The position numbers and the translations under genes were made by a program. From NCBI GenBank assembly GCA_033439685.1, contig JAUEDM010000001.1, positions 186,001-250,000 on the forward strand: a DNA stretch of 64,000 nt, written 5' to 3'. The notes below the pieces were generated by a model, which saw only the letters and a program-made list of their open reading frames with translations, did no database searches and was not told the origin of the DNA. The stretch's first letter is position 1. Each line of letters opens with the position of its first letter. The stretch comes from Apodospora peruviana (Eukaryota; Ascomycota; Sordariomycetes; Sordariales; Lasiosphaeriaceae). Shown in pieces: positions 24,406 through 35,614 of the stretch.

Positions 24406-25901
24406 ATGACGAAGATGCTCTCCGAACCCAGCATCACGGTCCTGGGCGCAGATCCTACCCATCGCAAATGCATCCTCAATGGCAACGCCTTCCAACAAGA
24501 CGCGATCGTTTCTTTCGGCGGGTGGCAATATGCTGCCTTCTTCTCCTCATTGAACAACCATACCCCCGAGCCACTGTATGTCCACCTAGCAAGAAGGAAG
24601 CTTGGTGACAAAGAATGGGAAGTATTGGTCTTCAACGACTACCCGCAAACGGTAGACGATGGCCACAACACAGTCCAGATGGGCATCTGCCCCGGCGACG
24701 GGACCATTCACCTGTCATATGATCACCACTGTGACGTGTAAGTCAACCTGCCTAACCTACCTACCGTTCCAGTCTGCAATTCATAACAGACTTGACCTGT
24801 AAATAGGTTGAGATACCGCTCCTCATCCCTTAACCTCGCAACCTCCCCATCCAGATTCTCATGGTCACCAAACCTCTTCACACCAACACTAGATTACCTC
24901 CCCGGCCTGCCCTCCACCCACGCAAACTTCAGCTACGTGACATACCCACGCTTCGGCTTTTTGGGGGAAGAAGACATGTTCTGTTCGTTCCGAGACGGCA
25001 AAGCCGGCCTCGGCAACGATCACTTATACATATACCGCGGGCAACAAGGCAGGTTCGAGTTTGTCGGCACGCCCCTAACAGGCATCCAAAGCAACCCCTA
25101 CGTGCACGGGATGGACTACCGCAACGGAAAGTTTCACATAACATGGGTGTACAGGGGTTTCGTGCACTACGAGGGCTGGGACGATTTGACCGACACGAAG
25201 CATAAGCAGCAGGCTGGGCCGAACGGCGCCGAAAATAATCATGATATTTGCTACGCTTATAGTGACGACTCGGGATATACGTGGCGGAATGGACACTACG
25301 AAATAATTGCGGATTTGAGGAACGGAGAAACGGTGGATAATCATACCAGGGGGATTGTTGCATTTGAGATACCTAAGGGGAGGGGGCTGATGAATCAGGA
25401 GGCGCAGGCTGTTGATCATGAGGGTGGTGTGCATGTTTTGAATCGGGATACCATGCCGTTGGACTCGGATGGGAGTGATGGGATTGGCGAGCATCTATGG
25501 AAGCATTATTATCGGGCGCCTGACGGTAGGTTCTGCTGTTTGTGACGTTGTGCGGACTGGAGTGAGCTAACGGAGGATATACAGGGACATGGACGCGACG
25601 AGCCTTACAACCCATTACGGCTGGTAGTCGACGCGGAAGGTTGGCCATCAGCAAACAAAGCGATCTGTATATCATCCTTCCCGACTCGACGACATCGAGT
25701 ATGCGGATTCTTAAAGCGAAAAGGACGGATGGATACGCCAAGTATGAACAGGTTTGGCAAGGTCACGGACTCACGGGTGAGCCGCTGGTCGATTCGGCGC
25801 GGCTGCAGGACGATGATGTCCTGTCGCTGTTTGTGAGGGCTGATGTTGAGGGGACTAGTGGGGAGAAGAAGAATGTTGTTGTCATGGACTTTCAACTCTG
25901 A
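24406..25901 (+). CDS. BNR_4-like beta-propeller protein, possible glycan lyase
   Basis: Exons: 24406-24737, 24807-25525 and 25585-25901, giving 455 residues. The start is ATG 24406; the open frame reaches back to a TTG with no better start. The protein is full of Asp-box-like and aromatic turn motifs (GICPGDGTIHLSYDHHCD, YSDDSGYTWRNGHYE, GFVHYEGWDDL, NPYVHGMDYRNGKFHITW). These fit the BNR repeat-containing family (BNR_4), a seven-bladed propeller. Related propellers include bacterial and fungal polysaccharide lyases and the rhamnose-glucuronate lyase group, so a sugar-acid lyase or hydrolase is plausible. No signal peptide is visible, suggesting an intracellular enzyme acting on imported oligosaccharides. 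The divergent sugar transporter supports that idea but does not prove it. There are no frame lesions. Confidence 0.78.
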
Positions 25902-26059
25902 AAAACGGAAACCACGACAACTTAGTGGCTGAAGGATTTGGTCTATGGAGTTTGGAAAAGAAGACTTCATGTTAAATTGTTAACCGAGTCCAAAAGACTA
26001 TCCAAACCCATCCTTCTACCTCTCCGCAAGAATCGGCACAAGCCCAACCCCATCCTCCG

Positions 26060-26385
26060 TAACCCCCTCTCTCGACTTCAACAAATACATCCGCATCGAA
26101 CCGTATTCTTCTGGCTCGGCTCCCCCGGAGAAATCTTCTTCCCCCAATATTTCTCTTCATCAAAAGCCCACGCAACAGTCTTCACTCTCGACTCCTCCGG
26201 CCGCTTGGTCACGTCGACGTCGTAAGACGACCACTTCAGCGCGACACACGACCTCAACAAATTCATTCAAGACCGCCAACCGTACTGGGACTACGCGGTC
26301 TGCGAGATGCTGCCGCTTTTCCAACCCAGCGGATACAAAGAGCTGTCCTGCCACGGGACCGGTTTTTCGCGCTAACTGTGCTGCA
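26060..26385 (+). pseudogene. Possible fragment of a decayed protein-coding gene
   Basis: Three consecutive stretches in different frames read like ordinary protein. They are FNKYIRIEPYSSGSAP near 26078, GEIFFPQYFSS with VFTLDSSGRLV near 26130-26215, and DDHFSATHDLNKFIQ with YWDYAVCEMLPL near 26230-26320. A stop after RLVTSTS and two frame changes break them. I do not recognise the family. The call rests only on the protein-like composition and is weak. Confidence 0.3.
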
Positions 26386-26756
26386 GTTTTGCCCGGAATA
26401 CACCATGTCTCCGTTTGGGACCATCTTGGGTGCTGAGTTATCTGTTGAAAGTCCGAATTGCTGGCCTGTTACGTGGCTGGCTGTTTCTGTTTGCAGACCG
26501 TAGGTAAATTATGTCTGAGATTAGATAAGTATAGACATAAGGTAAGTAGCGTCGACCCCTCTGGTTGGGAGGATAGTATAATCGGAGCATGACCACAGGA
26601 CTAAGGGTAATGCCACTCCCTTCCGGAGAAAACACCCACCCGTTAGCGGAAGAAAGATGGCCGCTTCCCGCTAACAGTTGGTGAAACGGAACGTTGTGCG
26701 AAGGTATTACGCCATGACAAGCAGGCCACCACAAACTGCCAGCACCAACAAGCGAT
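26386..26756. other. Intergenic stretch, nothing seen
   Basis: No gene or repeat is supported between the fragment and the 3' end of the F-box pseudogene. Confidence 0.4.
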
Positions 26757-28389
26757 CTAATGCGTGCATCCGGCGGCGCCTCTTGGGTAAGGAAGGATGC
26801 GCAGATCAACATAAGACGGGTCTCGTGCATGGCTGTTCGGAACTAGTCTCCAGAGCGCAGACACTTCGGTTGTTAAATCCAAGCGTAATGGTTCAGCCAT
26901 CGACGACGCCAGCATGAGCGTCAGCGACGGCTCTCGAAAGACGACACCACCGCGGTGTAGGAGGACGCCGTGTAGCGCACGATGTAGTAGAAGCCCTTTT
27001 CCGAGTTTCTGCCACCGCCGTTCCAGCTGTTGTGGCCATTCCATAGCGTCATCTGCCCAAGATTTGGCATCTTCGCGGCCACGCGCGCCGCCCTTGAAAG
27101 CACGTTCGATCGCTCCGACGGAGAGGAGTAAAGGCTAAAGCGGGATGACGTTAGATGTATCTCTTTCAAGTTGGTCCAGACCCCGGGGTCGTCGAGGCCC
27201 GGCTGCAACGGCTTGAGCTGCGGGACTTTTCGTGTGGCGAAGAGGTCGTTAGGTCCTATGAATTCGTAGAAAGAAGTCAAGGGCATCGATGAGGCACGCT
27301 GCAGACAGGATTTCCACCTTGAACAGCCGCGTGGTTCTCGTCAGGGCCCTGCCAGGGCCCTGCCGAGGAGAATGGTCTTGCTTACTCTGTCCCTCCAGTC
27401 CATGTAGGGATTCAACATCTTTGGAGAAGTTCTGGAGCAGTTTGACATGTCGAAGCTTCTTGTTAGTCTTGGGGAGCGAATATAGCAGTAGTAGGTACTG
27501 CTCATCGAAACGCCGCTGCAGCTCAGGTTCTCTTGTGACACTGTACCACGGCTCGTGTATGAAGTACTCGAGGTTGGGAAACGCCGCGAGAATCTTTCTA
27601 AGCGATGGGATATCAATGCCCCTGTACGACTGTCGCCTCACCGTGAAGGCCGTGATGGCCGGCACCTCGGGGAGCCGACCGCGCCCATCATACAGCGGAA
27701 ATAGGGTTTTGGTAACACGCTTCCGCGCCCCCAAGCCAGCCATGAATTGTGTGCCTTTCTCCCATCCGTGGTTGAAGTCGTGATGTCGCTCCAGCTTCAT
27801 CTGTTTGGCTCGCTCGCATTCGGCCACCCAACCCAAGCGCTCGTCGGCGCAGGCTTTCTCAGTAAAGTGGAGTGGATAGTCGTCCTTGAGCCGGAAATCC
27901 CCGAAGCGGTGCTGGTAGTCACTTGGCGAGAAGCTGTGGATCTCCAAGGAAAGTCCTCTCAGCATCTTCATGGTGGTTTCGGTCGTGATTTCGTGTTTAG
28001 GAAGTCTCCTTTTTGGCCATTTGGAGAGCACAGCAAGCAGGTCCCGAACAGCCTTCTTAAAGACAAAATCATTTTGTCTTTCGCCTTCGGGACCTCCTAT
28101 GCTTGGCAGACGCAGCAGTCGTAGTCTGCGAGCCTGACGCTGAGCTGGATCTGTTTGACCATGGCCTGCCTGCGGGGAACGCGCTGTGTAAAGTTATCCA
28201 AGTCCGAGATGCGATCTTGGTCCACGACAATGGGGCTGAAGGTAGAGGATCCGAAAAAACATTGCCGCTCCTTGCAGACCCTCGCATAGCCGGCAAAGGA
28301 GTCCCTCAGTGACGGTTGGTCGCGGTGGAGGTCCAGGAAAAGGTTGAAAACCACCAGATGAAGTTCTGCGGGCAGTTTATTCCACGCCA
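26757..28389 (-). pseudogene. Frameshifted F-box protein gene
   Basis: Remnant of a fungal F-box protein (a putative substrate adaptor for SCF ubiquitin ligases). The start at 28389 gives an F-box-like N-terminus (NKLPAELHLVVFNLFLD). It runs to VRLADYDCCVCQA, where a TAG at 28097-28099 closes the frame. The protein continues in a second frame, NDFVFKKAVRDLLAVLSKWP through KVEILSAACLIDALDFF, until 27249. It resumes in a third frame with FYEFIGPNDLF, LKEIHLTSSRF and RVAAKMPNLGQMTLWNG to 26921. A further shift leads to the tail at about 26757-26930. The second break looks like one extra T in a TTCTTTCTAC stretch. The first break could instead be a weak GTCTGC...AAG intron of about 57 bp. Two or three independent lesions make a pseudogene likelier than sequencing error. 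Confidence 0.75.
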
Positions 28390-29215
28390 TGGTGCCAGAA
28401 TATCTTGGTGTTTGTCGGTTGAGGGTGAGAGCAGATGGTGACTGAAGCGGAAAGGTGGAAGTCTGATGGGGGAAATTACCGTGCGTGTGTGCGTGAAGAA
28501 TCCAGGAAGGGAAAAAGAGGAAACCTGGAAGAGCGAGAGCAGCCTCCAAATTTAAACGAGCGTCATAGAAATTTTTAAGGTTCAATTTGGTCCCCTGTGA
28601 CTCCGCTCGAAAGGCCGGCCTAAAGACAGTCCCCGATAGTCCCCACACTGGAATATTTCAACAAGAAGGAGCCCTCCTACCCTGACAACACTGGGGAAAG
28701 TCAGTCTTTTCTCACAAAGGAAAGAGCACCTGCTCAATCTGATGAAGAGAGTCTGGGAAGATTATCCGACGGGTAGAAGACGCGCCTGCTAGTTTGAGCA
28801 TAATCAGGGCTGTGCCAGAGCCCCGTCACGAGCTAAGAGATTAGCCCATCGCCCTAAAACGATACGACGGTCTTCTTCAAAAGAAAACATTCATCATTAT
28901 TATATACAGGACGCCGGACCACAGGCCATTTTATAGTCGCTAAGATCAAAGGCTATAGTTAGATAGGGTATACATAGTACGTAGGTAGTTACAAATCCTC
29001 AGTTTACACTCGCTCAGCTTGCGACAATGCAGTCACCGGATTCAAGTTCATAGGTAGTTAAGTTTGAACAGACCGACCCCATCACCAACCATTGAATTTC
29101 TACTCGACCATTGAAGAAACCAACCACTCTCACCCCTTTCCCCCATGTTCCTAACAATTTTCACCTCCATCTATACCCACCCCCACCCCTATCCTACCTA
29201 TCATATTCACTCCCC
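28390..29215. other. Intergenic region, no supported gene
   Basis: Contains the former promoter of the F-box gene and the 3' flank of the O-methyltransferase. No domain or repeat structure is seen. Confidence 0.45.
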
Positions 29216-30633
29216 TCAGCAAACATCGGCCTCGATCAACATCTCATACCCCTGCGGATCCTCATAAAACTTCACGACACTAAACCCGGCCCCCTTCAAC
29301 AAGGATTCCCAATCCCCCCGCGTCCTCTCCTTCGCGCTCAACAAACTCATCATATTAACATCCATAACAGTCTGACTGATACTGGCCCCCTGTTCCGGCA
29401 GAACAATATCATAAACAAACAACTTGCTATACCCCCTCGTCATCGCATCCCTCGTGTTCCTCAACAACTTGGTCGCCTCCGCAAGCGGCCAATCATGCAA
29501 AACAGCGTGCATGAAATACGCCCGGGCCCCCTTAACAGGCTGCTCCGTGAAAAAGTCGTGCGCCATCGCAGTAATCCTGCTATCCACCGTCTCTTTTGCC
29601 TTGGCAATGATTTCAGGTAAATCTTGCAGCACCAAACACCCTGCCGGTAAGTCAGGGAGTTCCGTCAAAACGTGAGAAATGTCTATGCCGGTGTTACCGC
29701 CCACGTCTACCACTAATGGTGCATCAGTAGTCACGATGGCGCCATCCAGCAAACGCGAAGGATCGTAGATCTTGGTCCAGGGCGTTTTCCACGCCGTCCA
29801 GGCCTCCATGTGGCCTGTGAAATCGGCATAATATTTTGGTGTGGCTTGCAGCCTTGCGAAGAAGTTGAGACCGTCTGGGTCGCTTTGGGAGTGGTTGTTT
29901 TCATCCGTGACGGTCGGTTCCACGTAGCTTATCTTCTGCAGGTATTTGGGTAGGTTGTGAGACGCGAGACAGTATTGGTTGTTACTATTACACGGAAGGA
30001 GGTTAGGAAGAAAGATGGTGAAAGGGGAAGGGGGAAGGGAAATACTTTGCTTCGAGCGAGGCGCGGACTTTGGTCTTCTCGTCGCCGATTGCTTGCGAGA
30101 ATGGTGTCGGCTTGAATTTGTCGACTCCTGATTCGTCGACCACGTTAAAGGCTGCCAACAAGCGGAAGAGGCGACCTACACAGAGGGCATGTTAGTTAGA
30201 TGCCGTTGCCAAGGGAGTACGGGGTAGGGAAACCGGGGGTATCACACCGCCGTTTGTGCTGGGGTCACGATGATGTGATGTGGAGTGCATGATTAATACA
30301 AAAGAAGGGGGTCATGGGGGGTAACGTACGGAGCAGATTCGTCTCAACCTCAGGTGAAGTCAACTTGACCAGCTCATCAATGGATTTCTCGCCGCCTCCG
30401 GCATCCGTCCATGCCTTCCAGAGACCAACGTCGATGGTGGTCTGGAGAGCCGCAGAGACGATGGGCTGCTCGAAGCAGAACCCCCAGGCGCGCTCGTACG
30501 GCGACTCGACTCTTGCGAGAAGCCGTCGTGCCGCGGCGCGGACCTTGAGACGCTCAACCTCGTTGCCGTTGAACGAGCCGTGGCTGATGCCGTCCAACGT
30601 GGCGATGATATCGGCGGCGGACGGGGAGCTCAT
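29216..30633 (-). CDS. SAM-dependent O-methyltransferase (family 2)
   Basis: Predicted to methylate a hydroxyl group of a small aromatic or polyketide-like molecule, as plant- and fungal-type family 2 O-methyltransferases do. Exons in gene order: 30633-30330, 30175-30046 and 29984-29216, giving 400 residues. The donor of intron 2 is GTATTT; intron 1 is 154 bp. The N-terminal dimerisation half has helices with QPIVSAALQTTIDVGLWKAW and a winged-helix segment (LFRLLAAFNVVDE). The C-terminal half has the SAM-binding motif VVDVGGNTG and DLPEII. The catalytic His lies in HAVLHDWP, followed by DIVLPEQG. No neighbour encodes a backbone enzyme, so the pathway is unknown. No lesions are seen. Confidence 0.9.
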
Positions 30634-31763
30634 CTTGGAGGATTTTCAAGTAATTTACCACAGTGACAGTTCAACTTTGGAATTTCGGCCGAATAATGTC
30701 GTGATGAACAGGGTAGCCAGGTTACAAAGTGGGGGAATGGGAGATGATCTTTGAAAGTCATAATTTGGCAAAGCTAGTTACTTTATAGGGTAGGCGAGCA
30801 GGTCATGAAGATCATGCGGTGAGCTCCAGATGACTAGTTCTGATCAGGAATAAGTCGTATGCGCACTAGTGGGCAGTCAGTCTCGACTGTTACGGACTAC
30901 TACGCTGAATCTGGAGCAACGTGCATGCATGCGTCGGCATTGTTTCGGCAACCACAAGTATCCATGGAGATAGAGGCAAGCAGCAATTCAGGAAGGGGAA
31001 GGGGGTTGAAGAACCAACAGGATGGAACGTCTGTTCTTCAGGTGGCACTCCGGGAGGGTGATAACTTGCATGAGAGGTGCATAAAGACCCTTGGTGCTCT
31101 TGATAGTGTCGTTCTGCTGAATCTCTGATTTGTTGTTTGTCCCAAAGCAGACCATTATCTCGGATTTCGTATGCAGCTCTCCTGCAGATAAACAGTAATC
31201 GTAAACAGTGCTCTTTTGTTGGTCCAGACCGTATGAACTACGTGTTGTTCTTTTTCACAGCGGCCTTGGCATTAATCAATAGCAGACACAAAAAAAAAAA
31301 AAAAAAAAAAAAAGAAAAGAAAAGCAATGGTATTTGTTTTGGCACTAAAGAATCCTGCAAGGGGGGTCAAGTGGAATCAAAACGGGCCGCCCCTTGAAGA
31401 GAATGGGGTCCCGGAAACCATTCCCAATGGCTGATAACCTCCGCATACCCGGGGTCTGTTTCCAAGCTCGCAAGAAGTTGCCAAGAACAGCTCGAAACGG
31501 GGTCTACGATAAACACATCCCAGCAAAGTTGCAGTTCTCTCCGAAATTCGTGAGCCGATCTTTTCACCATGTCGTGCTGTTTTTCTTCAGTCGTCCCCAA
31601 AAGGAGAAAGAGTCCCCTTGCTCTTCCGTCTGTCTTTTATGTCGTGATCCGGGACGACGACGACGACGACGCTCTTTTCATGTAAAATTAAAATTCTACT
31701 TCTTTCCTCTCCTCCTTTCGAGTGATTTGACTCATCATCACCGTCAAACTGACTTCGAACGTG
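30634..31763. other. Divergent intergenic region with a poly-A run
   Basis: Upstream region shared by the O-methyltransferase (-) and the rhodopsin-domain gene (+). It has a run of 24 A at 31290-31313. A short GAC-type repeat lies near 31650 in the leader of the latter. Confidence 0.5.
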
Positions 31764-33038
31764 ATGGCGGTATCCCCCGTCGACAACTGGGCGTACTACG
31801 GCGGCCTGGGGCCGATGGTCAACGCCGTCCTCTGGGTGCACGTCGTCATCTTCGCCGTCTTTGTTGTCTTGCGACTCTACACGCGCATCGTGCTCCTCAA
31901 ATCCGTCGGCCCCGACGACTACTTGGTGTCTATCGCTCTCGTATTACACATCATATACACCATCCTCGTCACGATCGCGACCAAATATGGCCTCGGCCGC
32001 TTATTTGCCGACGTCGGCAACCCGGAGGTCTACTTCACGGCCGTGATGTGGGAGGTCTTTAGCCAGGTTGCCGGTCTGATGGCTATCGGAGTAGGAAAAT
32101 GCGCCGTCGGCGTGTTTTTGCTGCGGATTGTGCGGAATGGGATCCAGAAGGTGTTGATTTGGGTGTTTTTGGGTCTGACGGTCTTCATCACTCTGTTTGC
32201 GAGCGTCACGGTCGTGGTGCAGTGCATTCCTGTCCAGAGGACGTGGAACCCCAAGCTTGATGGGACCTGCTGGCTGGACTTTTCCAAGGTCGGCTTGACT
32301 GTTGGATGTAGGTTGACCCTCGGTTTAGCACATGGTTTGGTACTGACGACATGTGTAGCTTGGTTCGTCGCCGCCGACTTTTGCTTTGCCATCCTGCCGT
32401 GGTTCGTGGTCTGGGGCCTCAACATGAAACGCAAGGAGAAGCTGTTGGTGGCATGCGGTCTCAGTCTCGGTGTTTTGTATGTTTGGCTACCACATACCCC
32501 TTTCTTCAAGTCATACTGACATGAACCGACCGAAAAAAAAAACAGCGCCGGAATATGCGGCATCGTCCGCACGGTAGCCCTCGACGGCCTCAACGCGCAG
32601 GAATACATCCACGACACGGTCGGCATGCTCATCTGGTCGGCCACCGAAAATACCGTGACCATCATGTGCAGTTCGATCCCTGTGTTACGACCGCTGTACG
32701 TGCGCATGCGGTACGGAAGCAAAGGGGACAGCAGCGCTGGCGACGGGCAGGGCAACAGCTCCTACAAGCTGCCCATGTACGGCAACAACAGCAATGCTGC
32801 TGCTGCCTCCCGCAACAAGTACGGTCTTGGGTCGGTTGCCGGCATCGATGGGAAAGCCGTCGCAGCGGGAAACAGTAAGAACAGGACCGTCATCACATAT
32901 AACCGTGATAATGCTAGTGATGAGAGTATTTTGCGGGACACAAGAGGGGACGGAGGAGTGGGTGGCGGGATTGTGAGGACGGACAAGGTTGATGTGAGCT
33001 ACGAGACTTCGTCGACCATTGGCAAGGAGATGGATTAG
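31764..33038 (+). CDS. Seven-helix rhodopsin-domain (PTH11-like) membrane protein
   Basis: Integral membrane protein of the fungal rhodopsin-domain / PTH11-related group. Some members sense surfaces or hosts; most are uncharacterised. Exons: 31764-32307, 32359-32476 and 32546-33038, giving 384 residues. I chose ATG 31764 over the preceding GTG. About seven hydrophobic helices can be followed, from WVHVVIFAVFVVLRLYTRIV to MLIWSATENTVTIMCSSIPV. They include the family's typical GPDDYLVSIALVLH and FLLRIVRN stretches. Conserved cysteines appear in VVQCIPVQRTWNP and GTCWLD. The cytosolic tail of about 90 residues is Gly/Ser/Asn-rich and low in complexity. The acceptor of intron 2 follows an A-rich stretch, which is unusual but keeps frame. 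The role is inferred from family only. Confidence 0.85.
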
Positions 33039-34792
33039 ACTGTTTCGTCGGCATTGTAGGATACAAACAGAATGCGGATATAGGATAGAAGATAGATCTA
33101 GACAGGAGGGTCAACAGCACTTCACAGTATCGCCAACCTGCTCCCATCACCACCTCAAGACTTCTCGCCAGCACCCCACTCCCGTGATCCCCACGTCCCG
33201 ATGGGAGCATAGGGTGGTGGTGTGTGTTTAACTTCAGGGGTCCAGATCCTCCGGACCCGCCATCCAGGGTCTGGGGTGGCGGGATCCTTCCTAGCCTGAG
33301 AGACCCGACACACCGCTAAAGAGCTTTTGGTTAGTTCCGCGTATCACTGCCGAACTTGGCTGGTTACGGTGAGCATTAGCGTACGGCAGCTTTGTTAGTT
33401 CCCCGCGGCGTTCACTGGGCACTGAAAATGGGAGCCGGCATCCTTCCGGCTGGGCTACCGGGACCAGGACTACGGAATGACTCCTCCGAGTGGTCCAACT
33501 GTTGGGTGTTCGCGTGACTGCGGAAGACAGAACGATAAATGAAGATGAGCAAGAGAGTGATGGAAGCTTCGTTGTCGCGGGCTGTTTTGATCTGATTCTG
33601 TCTGGCCTTACACCGCCTAGGAGAAAAATCTTGCCCGTTGGACAATGGACGGAGGAGTGTCGTGGAGTTAAAATGGAGCCAGGCAATGACCAGGGTGACT
33701 CTCTAGTCTCTACCGAAGCTTCCTAATGACCTTGTGTTTGCATCCAAGGAGCTCCATTTCAAAACTGACGATAATTGAACCTTGATAAACTGCCCGAATG
33801 TGACATCTCGGTGTAATATCAGAGCGGCAGGGTCCACCTGCTCCCTGTTTTCTATCGATAAGTGGCCCAAAGGGTCAATTCCCAACTTGGTGAAGTCTTG
33901 TCAGGTATTACGATTCATACTGGTAACGATGTGATGGACGGGTTACTTAGCTGCCTAGACGGAGGTGATAGTAGACTTGGGATGTATGAACCGAGGGGGT
34001 ATTTTGAAGGAAAATAAAAAGAAGAAGAAAAAGAAGAAAAAAAAAAAGAAGAAAAGAAAATAAAAAAAAAAGAATTTGCCAACGTCAAAGAATTACCTAA
34101 GGCATAGCACATAGTGCTCCGAAACATGTGGCTAATTTTCTTGTAGTACTCAGGGTAGGATTCGAACCCACGACCTGCGCGTTCGTCCGGAATAGAATTA
34201 CCTGAGGCACAGCACACAATGCTACCCAACCATGGAAGAATTTACCACAACCCTCTTTGTTGGAAGCCGAGTTTGCAATTGGAGTTTAAAAATGCGTGGG
34301 CGGGTTATAAGTCATCATCGTCTTCTTCGGAGTCCAACTTTTCTTGGAGCGATTTGGCAAACAGCTGTTGGCAGGTGGTGATGGGCTATTTGCACGAAAC
34401 GAGTTCGGGTAGAGATGAAAGGGTGTTAAGAGGGACTCTGTGAAGATTTTCGTCTCTCATGACACGTCAAGCGGCGTGGAAATTCAAAAGACAAGTCATT
34501 CAAGTCTTAGACTAGTTCCTTCTGAAGCTCGTAGCAACTACGGCTAATCGAGCTAGAGCTGCTAGACCATCGGTCTTGCCAACAAGGTTCGGACAAACAG
34601 TCGAACTATGTATGGCTTTGGACGACATCATAGACTCTCCGGGGACATCTGGCCAGATAAAGGGAAAAACATTGAGAGCCACAAAGAGACTTTCACCCTT
34701 CTGACAACTGAACCTGGAAAACACCTCGTGCTCACTGCTCAACAGTTACACGCCACAAAGACTTCACTTCTTAAAAGACATCAACGACAACC
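33039..34792. other. Intergenic region with purine tract and tRNA-like piece
   Basis: Contains a purine-rich A/G tract at about 34009-34072 and a minus-strand Pol III B-box-like segment flanked by an imperfect 28-bp direct repeat (annotated separately). No protein gene is supported. Confidence 0.5.
34091..34223 (-). repeat. tRNA-like B-box segment within imperfect direct repeats
   Basis: On the minus strand GGTTCGAATCC (34158-34168 on plus) is a perfect Pol III B box in a possible five-base-pair T-arm. It lies between two imperfect 28-base direct repeats at 34091-34118 and 34196-34223, which differ only by four transitions. I cannot fold a full tRNA. It may be a tRNA relic or part of a SINE-like element. 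Confidence 0.35.
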
Positions 34793-35614
34793 ATGCCTGT
34801 CCGCGTCGGCTTCCTCGACCTGCCAGGCGAGATCCGCAACCAGATCTACGAAGAGGTCTTCGTCGCCCCTGAGGGCATGTGGTTGTCTCCGCCATGCCGT
34901 CGCCGTGTGGTCCACAGATTCAGAGATTGGTCGAGGCGCCTCCCAAGACCTCCCACACTCCTCTGCTCGACCCCTCCGCCCGTTTTTGGTGACGAACCTA
35001 AACGGGCATATTTTCAAGCTAGCACCTGGAGGGGCATGGATGGCTCGTTTCTTGACACGGCCACCAAGCTGCTCGTCGCCAACAAGCAGGTCCACGCCGA
35101 GGCCATCCACTTCCTGTACGGTCGCAATCGGTTCGTCCTCACAGCATCCGTGTGCAGGTCTGAATATGGTTCGCGGTGGACATGCACAACCACGGACTGC
35201 CCGATGACGGAGTGGTTTACATCTATTGGGCTCCGGAATCGACGTCTCATCAGAAATCTCGCCATAGTCGTGCCTGGGGGCTCCCGTTACTACAATGTTC
35301 GAAAGGAAGAGGAAGTCCTGTCCGACACATTCGGAACTGCTGTCCACCGAGCTCGGATGGCGTGTCCGGGGTTGCGAATTCTCGACTTGTGGCTGGACAA
35401 CGTGGAGCTTGTGTTCCCTACGAACGAACCCGATCCTTTTTCGACCTGGCACTGGCGACTTCTGCCAGACCAGATACGGAAGAGACTTTTGGGGCGGGGC
35501 TTGTTCGCGGGAGGCGTCCTGGTCGACTCATCAGCCCCCGAGCCAGCAGCCCCAGTTTGGATATTGGATGGCCAAGTCAACTCTCCAACTTGGGTGGAGA
35601 AGTTTCTTAAATGA
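34793..35614 (+). CDS. 2EXR-type (F-box-like) protein
   Basis: Single exon, 273 residues. The N-terminus FLDLPGEIRNQIYEEVFV matches the 2EXR family opening (LPxEIRxxIYxxxx), abundant in filamentous ascomycetes and without known biochemical role. A central KLLVANKQVHAEAIHFLYGRN segment (the typical 'NKQVHAEA..FLY') supports this. There is no signal peptide or membrane helix. The start ATG sits in an ACCATGC context after a long A-rich leader. A second, longer 2EXR protein lies at 40867-42072. Function is unknown; F-box-like adaptor activity is speculation. Confidence 0.8.
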   Translation: MPVRVGFLDLPGEIRNQIYEEVFVAPEGMWLSPPCRRRVVHRFRDWSRRLPRPPTLLCSTPPPVFGDEPKRAYFQASTWRGMDGSFLDTATKLLVANKQVHAEAIHFLYGRNRFVLTASVCRSEYGSRWTCTTTDCPMTEWFTSIGLRNRRLIRNLAIVVPGGSRYYNVRKEEEVLSDTFGTAVHRARMACPGLRILDLWLDNVELVFPTNEPDPFSTWHWRLLPDQIRKRLLGRGLFAGGVLVDSSAPEPAAPVWILDGQVNSPTWVEKFLK

